Shown here: positions 51,212 through 60,053 of the stretch, one piece after another | Layout of the letters: every line of letters begins with the position of its first letter | How positions within the stretch are numbered: the stretch's first letter is position 1 | NCBI GenBank assembly: GCA_020635015.1 | Contig: JACKAP010000009.1 | Coordinates: 180,934-244,933, forward strand | From: Calditrichia bacterium | Lineage (GTDB): Bacteria; Calditrichota; Calditrichia; RBG-13-44-9; J075 | Length of the DNA stretch: 64,000 nucleotides | Direction: 5' to 3' | Translations under genes and position numbers: made by a program | The notes under the pieces: generated by a model | Databases searched by the model: none | What the model was told of the DNA's origin: nothing | The model's input: the letters and a program-made list of their open reading frames with translations, nothing else

Positions 51212-52380
51212 GGACCATCGTCTGGACCTATCAAGCTAGTCAATCCCGGGAGCATGACAGTTTCGCTCCCCTCGGGCATCTGCACGGCAAATGGATCGAG
51301 GATCCGCAGGAAAAGCTGCGCCTGCTGGTGGCGCCGCAGCAGCAGATTGAATTTGCCGCCAAGGGAGAGAGCGTCTGGCTCCGCTTCAAGAAGGGCGATT
51401 GGCCGATGCCTGCGGATGATCTCGAGTTGAAGCACGGCGTGATTCTGTTGCACCATGATAAGAGCATGATCCGCGGTTATGAACTGATCCCGCAGGCGGT
51501 CAACGTGCTGGATTATAGCTCCAGCGATGCCTCGCGCTACCGGGAGATGCTGCAAGACGTCAAAGATATCCGCTCCCGGGAATCCTTGGTGCAAATCGCC
51601 GGGAAGTGGATCGGCGTTTATGCCGAAGCCGGTAAGCATTATATGTTGCGCCAGGTGCGCCATACCGCACTGAACCTGTTTCTGACCCTGTGCATCGACA
51701 TCAGAAGCATCCAGAACTTGTGGCATAAACGAGAATCCAGCCGATTGAAAAAATTGCTGGATCAACTCGCCCAATCGTGGCAGGTGCCGCTCTCTTTTTC
51801 CCGGTCGCCTTACGCCCAGCTCATCCGGTTCTGGTATGTTCTGGCCGGGCAAAAAGTGCATTGGGAAAAAATCGGATTAACCCCACCGGCAGATGTGTTC
51901 CTGCCGCGGGAAAAATGGTACAAGCCGGAAAAAGACCTCTATTCCTGGCTGCTGGCTTATCGGGGTCATGCAATGCCTCCCGAGGAAGGCGCCTGGGAGC
52001 AGCTCGTCGATCTTTCCGGGCTGGTTCAGGTCGGCGAAAAATTTACGAAAAAGAAAACCTCCTGCATCGCCAATTTTGTCGGGGCGCTGGAACTGCTGGT
52101 CAAGAGCCCGGATCCGCATATCTGGCTGCGGGATCTGGATGCGCTTGCCGGGCGGAAGCACAAAGGCACGCCGCTGACCTTCCTGTGGTACCTCCTGGCC
52201 CTGGCGGAAACCAACCAAATCCCGGTTGCCGCACTTCAGAAAAAAAAGTTCTCCTACGACCATTTACATCAGGAGCTTGCCCGGTTGACCGGTATGAATT
52301 CCGGAATTGTGATAGATGACTTTTGGGGATGGGTCAATGCCTTAAATGCGATGTTTGATGAGTTGCATCAAGCCATATAA
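51208..52380 (+). CDS. Cluster gene D, unknown
   Basis: 390 residues from the ATG at 51208, which overlaps the stop of gene C (ATGA); a longer in-frame start at 51040 lies inside gene C and is unlikely. The N-terminal half has beta-like stretches (VLDYSSSDASRYREMLQDVK marks the transition) and the C-terminal half is helical, rich in Trp and Lys. No catalytic or nucleotide motif and no membrane helix is seen. I do not recognise the family. Probably a cytoplasmic component working with the other four products. Confidence 0.6.
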   Translation: MRTIVWTYQASQSREHDSFAPLGHLHGKWIEDPQEKLRLLVAPQQQIEFAAKGESVWLRFKKGDWPMPADDLELKHGVILLHHDKSMIRGYELIPQAVNVLDYSSSDASRYREMLQDVKDIRSRESLVQIAGKWIGVYAEAGKHYMLRQVRHTALNLFLTLCIDIRSIQNLWHKRESSRLKKLLDQLAQSWQVPLSFSRSPYAQLIRFWYVLAGQKVHWEKIGLTPPADVFLPREKWYKPEKDLYSWLLAYRGHAMPPEEGAWEQLVDLSGLVQVGEKFTKKKTSCIANFVGALELLVKSPDPHIWLRDLDALAGRKHKGTPLTFLWYLLALAETNQIPVAALQKKKFSYDHLHQELARLTGMNSGIVIDDFWGWVNALNAMFDELHQAI

Positions 52381-52391
52381 AAGGGGAGCTT

Positions 52392-54320
52392 ATGAGCAGA
52401 ACGGTCTTGCTGATCAGTTACGAACCGCTGGTACATCGTTTGAAAGAACATATAGAACGCCAGTACCAAAAGACGGTCGATTATCTATTGCTGCCCCGGT
52501 CTTTTTTTGATGAAGCGCCGCGTTATAAAATCGACGAGTATGTCCGTTATTATGAAGAAATTTGCCGTTATCTGGAGGGGGTGAGCCCCACTTCGTTGAG
52601 AAATTTTATGGTGATCGTCACCTCCTGGGTGAATTTTCAGAACTTTGAGGATTGGAACCCCCTGCTGCATTATGAGGAAAACCGGGAGCGGCATTATCCG
52701 CCGGAAGTTCTCTTGAGCTGGCTGGTGCTGACATACCCGGAAATACGCTGGATTTTTCTGAACCATGCGTTTTCCCGGCACAAGGGGGGGCGCTTCAAGC
52801 TGCATAGCCTTCCGCCTGATATGGACCTGACGGACATTTTCCAACCAACCAGTTGTATACCGCTGTTCGACCCCTGCGGTTTGCGGAATGCGATCCGGGA
52901 AAATATCGTTTCCCGGCTGCAGCACGATGGTCGGGCCGCCACAGCGGAAATCCCCCGGCGAAAGTTGTTCGCCGCCGCGATCGATGAAGAAGTAAATTAC
53001 GCTTATATGAATGCTTATACCGCATACCGCTTCGGATATCGCGCCTGGGCGATCAACACCTGGCAAATGCTCCATTCCGTTTTCGGGCACCCCGGGAAAA
53101 AATTTGCGGTGGTTTTTGAGGATCTCTACCTGAATTTTCCGGATAAACCGCACCAATCCAGCTTTCCCGAGACCCAAACGGAGGATAATGATGCAACCGA
53201 CCAGGAAATCCGTCTATCCAATCTGACCAGACGCGATACCCTCCTGCCGGCTTTCCAGAATGTGCAGCACCGGGTATTGGTGACAGTCGGCCCCCGCGCC
53301 AGGGAGCAGGAAGGCGACATCTGGAATAACAATATGACCTATTTGAAATCGCTGAAAGGAAAAAGCAGAATACTGTTCAAGCCGTTCGCCGGCATTTTTG
53401 ATCTCTGGAAAGGCGCCGGCCTGTTTGAACGGGAGCGGAAGGGATGGCATTTCTTCCGGAAGAAGCCCCGGCAGGCGGATGATTTTGACTGGCCGCCCAG
53501 CCGCAGCGATCGCCGGGAAGGGAGCGACCCCCATAGTGCGCCGGGTAAACTGCTGATTATTGCCCAGCGCCTGATCAAACGGGCGGTGAAAATTCTTCAT
53601 GAGACCGAAACCGTGCCCGACGCCATCCACGCCGCAGTGCTGGCGCTGGAGGCGAAAGAACTGCTGGCCAGCCGTACCCCGACCACCGCGATGGAAGCGC
53701 TGGCGGTTCAGCATCAGGCGGAAATCAGTGCCGAGAGTATGTTCTATGGTATCGAGTATAACCTGAATGTGAAAGATCGCTTCCGGGATATTGCCCGGGA
53801 AGTGGCTTCGATCGGTTATTGGTTCAGACCGGCGTCCTATAAAAAATCCACCATCAATGCCCGACTGACGATCGTGGAAAGCCTGGCGAACAGATTCCGG
53901 GAACTGAACCAGTTTGAGGAGGAGCATTATTGCCTGGCCGAGGCCCGCCGCTTGCGCTTTGATTTCTGGCTGCGCCAGAAATGGTACCATCGCCCGGCCT
54001 GGCCCTTTGTGAAGTATACCGATTTCCTGCTGCGTTCTCTGTGGAACTTGTTTGCGGCAGTCGTCTTATGGCTGATTGTTTTTGCCGGAGTCTATTGTTG
54101 GGGTAAACATGGCATTGCAGGCTTCGATAATATCTATAACGCATTTACAGAATCCACCGCGTTTTTCTTTACTCTGGAACAAGTATCTGAGCCGGGTGAA
54201 GCGCTCCTGTTTGGTTCAAAGAATTATTGGAACCTATTATTGGCTGTCCAAGGGTTGGTTTCTTTTTCGACCCTGGGATTGTTTTTGACCCACTTTTATA
54301 TGATCATCTCTCGAAAATAA
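52392..54320 (+). CDS. Cluster gene E: large protein with C-terminal two-helix pore-like module
   Basis: 642 residues, preceded by AAGGGGAG (good ribosome site) 11 bases after gene D. The N-terminus (RTVLLISYEPLVHRL) begins like an alpha/beta regulatory domain. A helical region at about 385-530 (AIHAAVLALEAKELLASRTP, then HQAEISAESMFYG) follows. The end holds two membrane helices (about 549-570 and 613-638) around a re-entrant-like segment (NIYNAFTESTAFFFTLEQVS, 580-599), the layout of two-helix ion channels (Ion_trans_2 type), but without the potassium filter T-x-G-[YF]-G. A membrane effector gated by the upstream signalling proteins is my inference. Confidence 0.6.
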   Translation: MSRTVLLISYEPLVHRLKEHIERQYQKTVDYLLLPRSFFDEAPRYKIDEYVRYYEEICRYLEGVSPTSLRNFMVIVTSWVNFQNFEDWNPLLHYEENRERHYPPEVLLSWLVLTYPEIRWIFLNHAFSRHKGGRFKLHSLPPDMDLTDIFQPTSCIPLFDPCGLRNAIRENIVSRLQHDGRAATAEIPRRKLFAAAIDEEVNYAYMNAYTAYRFGYRAWAINTWQMLHSVFGHPGKKFAVVFEDLYLNFPDKPHQSSFPETQTEDNDATDQEIRLSNLTRRDTLLPAFQNVQHRVLVTVGPRAREQEGDIWNNNMTYLKSLKGKSRILFKPFAGIFDLWKGAGLFERERKGWHFFRKKPRQADDFDWPPSRSDRREGSDPHSAPGKLLIIAQRLIKRAVKILHETETVPDAIHAAVLALEAKELLASRTPTTAMEALAVQHQAEISAESMFYGIEYNLNVKDRFRDIAREVASIGYWFRPASYKKSTINARLTIVESLANRFRELNQFEEEHYCLAEARRLRFDFWLRQKWYHRPAWPFVKYTDFLLRSLWNLFAAVVLWLIVFAGVYCWGKHGIAGFDNIYNAFTESTAFFFTLEQVSEPGEALLFGSKNYWNLLLAVQGLVSFSTLGLFLTHFYMIISRK

Positions 54321-54325
54321 GCTGC

Positions 54326-57300
54326 TTACCCTTCCCGGATCAACTGCAGCAAATCCTCCGCCGAGATCCGGCCACCGAGGTCGCTGCCTTCCAGCAGACT
54401 GTCGGCCAGATCGCGCTTACGAGCGTGGAGCTGTACGATCTTTTCCTCGATGGTGTTCTCGGTCACCAGGCGGTAGATGGTCACCGGCCGCTGCTGCCCG
54501 ATGCGGTGGGTGCGGTCTGAGGCCTGGTCTTCTACCGCCGGATTCCACCAGGGATCGAGGTGAATTACGTAATCCGCGGCGGTGAGATTGAGTCCGGTAC
54601 CGCCGGCCTTGAGACTGATGAGGAACAGCTCGCCTTCCCCGCCCTGAAAGGCGTCAACCCGCCGCTGGCGTTCCTTGATCGGGGTGCTGCCGTCTAAATA
54701 CTGGTAGGTGATGCCCTTGCTTTCCACGAATTCCCGCACGATCGCCAGGTGATCGACAAACTGGCTGAACACCAGCGCCTTGTGGCGGCTCTCCAGCAGT
54801 TCGTCGACGATCTCTCCCAGCAGATTCAGCTTAGCGCTTTCCAGCGGGCTTTCTTTCAGCACCAGGCGGGGATGGCAGCAGGCCCGGCGCAGGCGCATGA
54901 TCTCGGCCAGGATCTGCAGATGCTTCTCCCCGGCAGCGGCGGCGCTGCCGTCGAGCTTCTCCAGCGCCCGTTGGCGCAGCGCTTCGTAAAAGGCCGCTTC
55001 TTCCGCCGAGAGTTCCACGCTGAGGGTGATCTCGGTCTTGGGGGGCAGCTCCTCCAGAACCTCGGTTTTGATGCGGCGCAGGATAAAGGGCTGGATCAGT
55101 TTCTTCAGACGCTTACGTGCTTCGTTGTCCTGGTACTTTTCGATCGGCAGGGCGTATTTTTCGTTGAAGCGCTCCCGGGAGCCGAGCAGTCCGGGATTGA
55201 TGAAGCGGAAAAGGTTCCAAAACTCTCCGAGATGGTTCTCGATCGGGGTGCCGGTGGTGATCAGCTTGAAGTCGCCCTGCAGCTTCATGGCGGTCTTGGA
55301 ACGTTGGGTGGCGGCGTTCTTGATCGCCTGCGCCTCGTCGAGCACGATGGTGGTCCAGCGCAGGCCGCTTAGCAATTCCGTTTCCTGGGGCAGCAGTCCG
55401 TAGCTGCATACCAGCAGGTCGAAGGGCTTAAGGCCTTCGATCAGTTCCTCCCGCTTTTGCCCCCCGAACAACAGCGGATTGAGGGTGGGGGCAAAGCGCT
55501 GGGTTTCCCGGATCCAGTTGGTGGTCACCGAGGCCGGCGCTACCACCAGGGTGGGCCCGGCCTTGGCGCGGTCGAGAATAATCGCCAGGGCCTGGAGGGT
55601 TTTGCCCAGGCCCATATCGTCGGCCAGGCAGGCACCCACTCCCCAGTGGGCCAACTGGGCCAGCCACCGGAAACCCTTCAACTGGTAGTCGCGCAACTCC
55701 GCCTGCAGGGTGGAGGGAAGCTGCGGCTGAAAATCGTCCCGGGCCTTGAGCCGTTTGACCAGGCGTTTCCAGTGACGGTCGACCTGCACCTCACCGGCGC
55801 TGTCGGTAAAATCCTGCAAGGCCAGCGAGGCCAGGGGATGGAAGCGCAGCCCGTTTTTTACCGGCTCGGAATAGGCGTTCAATTCCTGGATGCGCTTGCG
55901 CAGCGTCTCGGTGATGGCAATGAACTGCCCGGCTTCGATCTCGACAAAACGTCCCGGGGTCGCTTCGATCAGTTCCATCAGCTTGCGGAGATCCAGCACC
56001 AGCTTTTCATCCAGCTTCAGTTCGCCGGAGAGGGCGAACCAGTCGTTATCCTGCTGAATGCGCAGCGAAAGCTGCTCGAAGGAGGCGCGGTGGCTGATCT
56101 GCAGCTTCTGGCCTTCCGGCCATTCCAGGGTGATCTGCTCCTGGATCTCCTCCAGTTCCAGCAGGGCTTGCAGGCAGCTTTCCGGATCGGTCAGCATCCA
56201 TTCCCCGCTGCCGTCGGCGCTGTTGTGCAGGCTGGGGCAGGCTTCAATTACCCGCCGGGCCTGCGCCGCTTCCGCAGCCAGATCGCGGCGGGTCTGCACC
56301 CGCCGGCCCTCGATCTCGGCGAAGATGTTCTCTCCCCCGGCGCCGGGGCGGAAGTAAGGCCCGGCGCTGGCAAAAGGTCTGACGAAGGTCTCCAGCCGGA
56401 ATCCATCGCCTACCGGCAGCAGGTGGATGTGAATGCGCGCATCGGCATCCACTGCCGGGATCGCGGTTTCGCTGCCCTCGATGGCGGAATGCACCGTCAC
56501 CAGGGAGGAGAGCCGGGCGATCACCTGCTGAAGCATCTCCCGGGCGTGAGCCGGGATGCGGATCGCTTTGTTGCCCAGAGAGTCGGCGATCTGCTTGTGC
56601 TGCTCGGTAATCTCGAGCAATGAGTAGCGGGTCGGCCCTACCTTGACGATCCGCACGCCGCTCTCCTGAATCGGCACGGAAAATTTGATCTCGTAGCCCT
56701 GCCCGCTGCGCTCTACCAGCAATTGGGGCGATTCCTTGACCAGCTCCACCGGGGTGTTCGGGGACCAGGCTGAAAACAGCAGCGGGTGACCGACCATCGC
56801 CAGGAGGGTTTTTTCAGTATCGAAATAAAGATTTTCCCGGCCGTAATAATAATACTCTACCCGGATGGTCTCGGCAATGCTGCGGTCTTGCGGGGTCATG
56901 CAGGCCAGTTCCCCCGACTTCAGGCGCTTGAGGGCGACCTGCCGCCCGGAGGTCCAGCCGCCGGATTTGGTGCGGCGCTGCTCCTTCGGTTGAAAATAAT
57001 AGTTGCTGTTGTCGAAATTCACTTCCCAGATCAGGCGGGTTTCCTTTTCCGCCGGTTTGGCGCGCTTTTCTTTGCCGCCCAGCAGGGTCAGGGCTTTCAG
57101 GCAGCGTTCCCACTCCTCCTCCGGACGGATGAGCGTGGTGAGGCTATTCGCGCTCAGTGCGGCCATGGTTTCCTCATGATAGCGCCGGTATTCCGCCGGC
57201 TGATGCGGGATCGCGGCCAGCAGACCGGCCAGTTCCGCGGCGATCCAGCGGTAGCCGTTCTTCCGGGCCTTTTCATATAAGGCGGTCAACTGGGAAGTGC

Positions 57301-58489
57301 GGTCTTTTAATGATTGCGGAGAAATCCAATACGTTGCCAGGGATGAAACCAGGTAGGATGGGGCAATTGGATGATGGCCGGGCACGCCCGCCAGGAGGGC
57401 TCGCGCTTCTACCATTTTATTTTGCCGGGCGAAAGCCAGCGCTTTTAAGGATAGATAGCCTTCAAGGTACTCGTTGCCATCCTTTTCCGTCTGGTTGACG
57501 ATCTGCAGCACTTCCGGAACTGCGGCCACATCGCGCAGCCGAAACAGGGCCAGGGGGTAAAACAGGCCGCTGAAGTGATAGAAATAGGGAATGTTTTTCC
57601 GTTTACGCGTGCTCGTTTTGAGGAGCGCCCTCCCTTTTTCGTAATGTTTCGCTGCCGTCGTGTATTCCCCGCGCAGCAAGGCGATCCATCCTTTCCTGAC
57701 CCAGGCGTAACTGACATCGAGGTCTTTCTCTAGGATGGCCGCCGCTTCATCCAGTTCTCCCCGCAGCACCAGCGTGGTTGTCAATAGATCGCGCAGCAGC
57801 GGGCCGTTGCGCGGCTCGTCGAGCTCGCGGAAACTGTCCAGATGTTCGAGGTAGTCGTCCAGCGGATTGAGCTGATGAATATCGGCGTAGACAAAAATAT
57901 CCAGCGCCGCAGCCTGTATCACCGTCGGCAGTCGGCTGAACCATGAGAGATCAAAAGGCTCCCGGCAGGTCGTATGGTAAAGTTCAAAAGACATTAACTG
58001 TTGACGGAAATGTTTCAGGCCAATCTGAATGTGCTCATTCAGCTTTTCCACATCGCGGGCCAGGATGGCCAGGCGCAACTGGCGCACGCAGCGCCGGAAA
58101 TTCTCCGGGTAGTTAAAATAGCTGGCATGACGATACCGGAACAGCGGCAGCTCCTGCTCGATCGCCTTCACCAGCGTCGGGAAAAATTTTTCGTCTGCAG
58201 CTTCCCGGCTAACGATGTTGAGCAGCGGGCGGGTGCATTCAAGCTTTTGTCCCGGGGTAACCAGGTCCAATCCCTGAAGCTTCTGTACCAGCACGCCGAG
58301 GTCCCGGAAAGTCAGCGATTTTCCCCCGGGACCGGTGAGAAAGATACTGCCGCTCAGGCACTTGTTCAATTCGGTGCGGTTGACCGGTTCATAGATCAGG
58401 GCCAGCGCCTGGAGCACGGTTTTTTCGGAAGGCTGGAGATGTTGATAGCGGTTGAGTAATTCTTGCTGTCGTTTGGAGAGATGGGGCAT
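54326..58489 (-). CDS. SNF2-family ATPase (SWI/SNF helicase-like)
   Basis: 1387 residues. The C-terminal 500 residues carry the SNF2 motor: ACLADDMGLGKTLQALAIIL (I), TIVLDEAQAIKN (II, DEAQ), TTGTPIENH (III), then the helicase C half with LVFSQFVDHLA, LISLKAGGTGLNLTAADYVI and DQASDRTHRIGQQRPV (VI). The N-terminal 850 residues are largely helical, with a possible winged-helix start (HLQPSEKTVLQALALIYEPV) and TPR-like parts. These translocases remodel DNA-protein complexes; they also appear in phage-defence loci such as DISARM. The gene converges on gene E with only 5 bases between the stop codons. Family certain, role unknown. Confidence 0.92.
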   Translation of the reverse strand: MPHLSKRQQELLNRYQHLQPSEKTVLQALALIYEPVNRTELNKCLSGSIFLTGPGGKSLTFRDLGVLVQKLQGLDLVTPGQKLECTRPLLNIVSREAADEKFFPTLVKAIEQELPLFRYRHASYFNYPENFRRCVRQLRLAILARDVEKLNEHIQIGLKHFRQQLMSFELYHTTCREPFDLSWFSRLPTVIQAAALDIFVYADIHQLNPLDDYLEHLDSFRELDEPRNGPLLRDLLTTTLVLRGELDEAAAILEKDLDVSYAWVRKGWIALLRGEYTTAAKHYEKGRALLKTSTRKRKNIPYFYHFSGLFYPLALFRLRDVAAVPEVLQIVNQTEKDGNEYLEGYLSLKALAFARQNKMVEARALLAGVPGHHPIAPSYLVSSLATYWISPQSLKDRTSQLTALYEKARKNGYRWIAAELAGLLAAIPHQPAEYRRYHEETMAALSANSLTTLIRPEEEWERCLKALTLLGGKEKRAKPAEKETRLIWEVNFDNSNYYFQPKEQRRTKSGGWTSGRQVALKRLKSGELACMTPQDRSIAETIRVEYYYYGRENLYFDTEKTLLAMVGHPLLFSAWSPNTPVELVKESPQLLVERSGQGYEIKFSVPIQESGVRIVKVGPTRYSLLEITEQHKQIADSLGNKAIRIPAHAREMLQQVIARLSSLVTVHSAIEGSETAIPAVDADARIHIHLLPVGDGFRLETFVRPFASAGPYFRPGAGGENIFAEIEGRRVQTRRDLAAEAAQARRVIEACPSLHNSADGSGEWMLTDPESCLQALLELEEIQEQITLEWPEGQKLQISHRASFEQLSLRIQQDNDWFALSGELKLDEKLVLDLRKLMELIEATPGRFVEIEAGQFIAITETLRKRIQELNAYSEPVKNGLRFHPLASLALQDFTDSAGEVQVDRHWKRLVKRLKARDDFQPQLPSTLQAELRDYQLKGFRWLAQLAHWGVGACLADDMGLGKTLQALAIILDRAKAGPTLVVAPASVTTNWIRETQRFAPTLNPLLFGGQKREELIEGLKPFDLLVCSYGLLPQETELLSGLRWTTIVLDEAQAIKNAATQRSKTAMKLQGDFKLITTGTPIENHLGEFWNLFRFINPGLLGSRERFNEKYALPIEKYQDNEARKRLKKLIQPFILRRIKTEVLEELPPKTEITLSVELSAEEAAFYEALRQRALEKLDGSAAAAGEKHLQILAEIMRLRRACCHPRLVLKESPLESAKLNLLGEIVDELLESRHKALVFSQFVDHLAIVREFVESKGITYQYLDGSTPIKERQRRVDAFQGGEGELFLISLKAGGTGLNLTAADYVIHLDPWWNPAVEDQASDRTHRIGQQRPVTIYRLVTENTIEEKIVQLHARKRDLADSLLEGSDLGGRISAEDLLQLIREG

Positions 58490-58821
58490 AGATGGGTATC
58501 CTGACGTGGCGATGTTTTATCGTATTTGAGATCATCCAATCAATCAGAACAAAATATAAGCGATTGTTGGCAGATGGTCAATATTTTACATCAGCAAACA
58601 GTTCCCGTTGAAAGGAATCCAGAATGATTTCGACCTCGAAGCCGTTTTCACGCATCAGATCGAGCCAGGTCTCGCGGGGAAATAGCCCGACAGTTTTTTG
58701 ATTATCGGAAAAAAAATGACTATATTCAAAACAGATATTTGCGACAGCAAAAATCACGGTTTAACTGCCTCAGAGCGCATATCAATCATTCTTTGTCAGA
58801 TCTTTATCAAAGGTGGGATTT
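58490..58821. other. 332-base gap containing a gene remnant
   Basis: It lies between the divergent SNF2 and 58822 genes. It contains the minus-strand remnant described at 58578-58757; the rest (58490-58577 and 58758-58821) presumably holds the two promoters. Nothing else was found. Confidence 0.65.
58578..58757 (-). pseudogene. C-terminal remnant of a SAM-dependent methyltransferase
   Basis: A 59-codon frame bounded by a stop upstream and ending with TGA reads VIFAVANICFEYSHFFSDNQ, then KTVGLFPRETWLDLMRENGF and EVEIILDSFQRELFADVKY. The GLF..ETWLDLMRENGFEVE string is the usual C-terminal strand-helix of class I methyltransferases. The front part (motif I) is missing, so this is a decayed fragment or a partial insertion. 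Coding composition is well preserved, implying recent loss. Confidence 0.65.
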
Positions 58822-59343
58822 ATGGAACAGGCAACAGTATCGGCGGGCGCTGGCCGCGCTCCCCGGAAACCCTATCAGCGGGTGCTGCTGGTCATCATCA
58901 TTCTCTTAGTGATCGTGGGGGTGATTTACCTCTTGCGCAATACCGCCGCCGGTAAGAATCTGTGGGTGATGCTTTCCTCGGCCTACGCGGCATTCTTGAT
59001 ATTGCTGCGCAAGCTGAAAGGCTTCTTCCTGGGAGGCGAACCGGATTCGATTGCCGAACTGCAGGACCGGCTGGATGAGGTAAACCGGGTTGAAAAAGAG
59101 CTGATCGACACCCTGATGAAGGAGCGCCAGGTGTTCAAAGACCGGCTGGCCCGGCTGGAGGGGGAGGGCGCGCAGATCGACGCTCAAATTGCCGCCCAGC
59201 AAGCGGTGCTGGAAAATTATAGCGATGCGGAACGCTGGGAAGCTAATGTCTGGCAGCAGATGAGCCCGGAAGCGAAGGAAGCCCTGACCCGGGACGCGGT
59301 GGGCCGGCAAGGTTCCCTGGAAGATTTTTATTATGATATGTAA
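58822..59343 (+). CDS. Membrane protein with coiled-coil tail, envelope cluster gene 1
   Basis: 173 residues from the ATG at 58822 (AGGTGGG upstream); a GTG at 58813 is less likely. Two hydrophobic helices at about 20-38 and 46-62 form a hairpin, followed by a charged linker (GGEPDSIAELQ) and a coiled coil (about 75-140, VEKELIDTLMKERQVFKDRL). No family is recognised. It is the first of three genes (58822-61652) whose products share membrane helices and coiled coils. Confidence 0.7.
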   Translation: MEQATVSAGAGRAPRKPYQRVLLVIIILLVIVGVIYLLRNTAAGKNLWVMLSSAYAAFLILLRKLKGFFLGGEPDSIAELQDRLDEVNRVEKELIDTLMKERQVFKDRLARLEGEGAQIDAQIAAQQAVLENYSDAERWEANVWQQMSPEAKEALTRDAVGRQGSLEDFYYDM

Positions 59344-59354
59344 TGCCGAATTAA

Positions 59355-59440
59355 AAAAGGGTATATGAGTGGATGGGTTAACTGAAACTAATACGGTTCA
59401 CTTTGACCATAAACCCATTCACCCATCCACCCATATACAA
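59355..59440. repeat. GTATATGAGTGGATGGGTT inverted repeat
   Basis: The left words (59361-59380) face CCCATTCACCCATCCACCCA (59413-59432) as an imperfect inverted repeat, the same family as 23892-23973. It lies between the first two genes of the envelope cluster. Confidence 0.8.
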
Positions 59441-59456
59441 AAAAGGGAGATCCGGT

Positions 59457-60032
59457 TTGAAATATTGTTTTGCAGTCGTGTTTAGCCTGTGTCTGAGCAT
59501 GGGCCTGTGGGGTCAAAAAACCGTGTCGTTAAATGCGGACAGCACCTTGTCGACATTTTATGCTTTCAACCGGGGAATGAAGATTGAATTCTTCAATACC
59601 GCGAGGGATGACCGGCCCCGGGGCGGGTTTATTGTCGGCGATTCCCTGATTTACATGATCGGTGAAAAGTCTTTTCACATGGCCTTGTTCAATCTGGATA
59701 AAGTGAAACAATTGGAACTGCAAAGCGAATTGTTCTCGCGGAAAATCATAAACCTGGAAGAACAAAACACGCTGTTGCGGGAACAAATCGGCGCCGAACA
59801 GAAAGCATTCCAGCAGCTCCAGCTGCTCTCGGAAGAAAAAAGCAACATTTCTCAGGATGCCATCGACCGGCTCCACACCTTCCGGCGCAAGGGGATCTTT
59901 TATTCCGCGCTGCTGGGACTGGTCGGAGGGGCGCTGTGGATCCGGGAGGGAGACGGCGTTCCGCTGCAAATCGGTAAACCGCTGGCGATTGCCGCCGGCG
60001 CGGTGTATCTCAGTTTTAATATTTTCAATTAA
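59457..60032 (+). CDS. Exported coiled-coil protein with terminal helices, envelope cluster gene 2
   Basis: 191 residues from the TTG at 59457, with GGGAGA 6 bases upstream; the ATG-initiated longer frame from 59403 is translated repeat. Signal peptide about 1-19 (SMGLWGQKT). A small beta part (about 30-75) is followed by a coiled coil (about 75-135, KIINLEEQNTLLREQIGAEQ) and a hydrophobic C-terminus (about 145-190). The architecture parallels the protein at 1663-2115, including a DSL.Y/ESL.V-type strand before the coil. Unknown function. Confidence 0.7.
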   Translation: MKYCFAVVFSLCLSMGLWGQKTVSLNADSTLSTFYAFNRGMKIEFFNTARDDRPRGGFIVGDSLIYMIGEKSFHMALFNLDKVKQLELQSELFSRKIINLEEQNTLLREQIGAEQKAFQQLQLLSEEKSNISQDAIDRLHTFRRKGIFYSALLGLVGGALWIREGDGVPLQIGKPLAIAAGAVYLSFNIFN

Positions 60033-60053
60033 CCGATACGGAAGGATCAAGCT

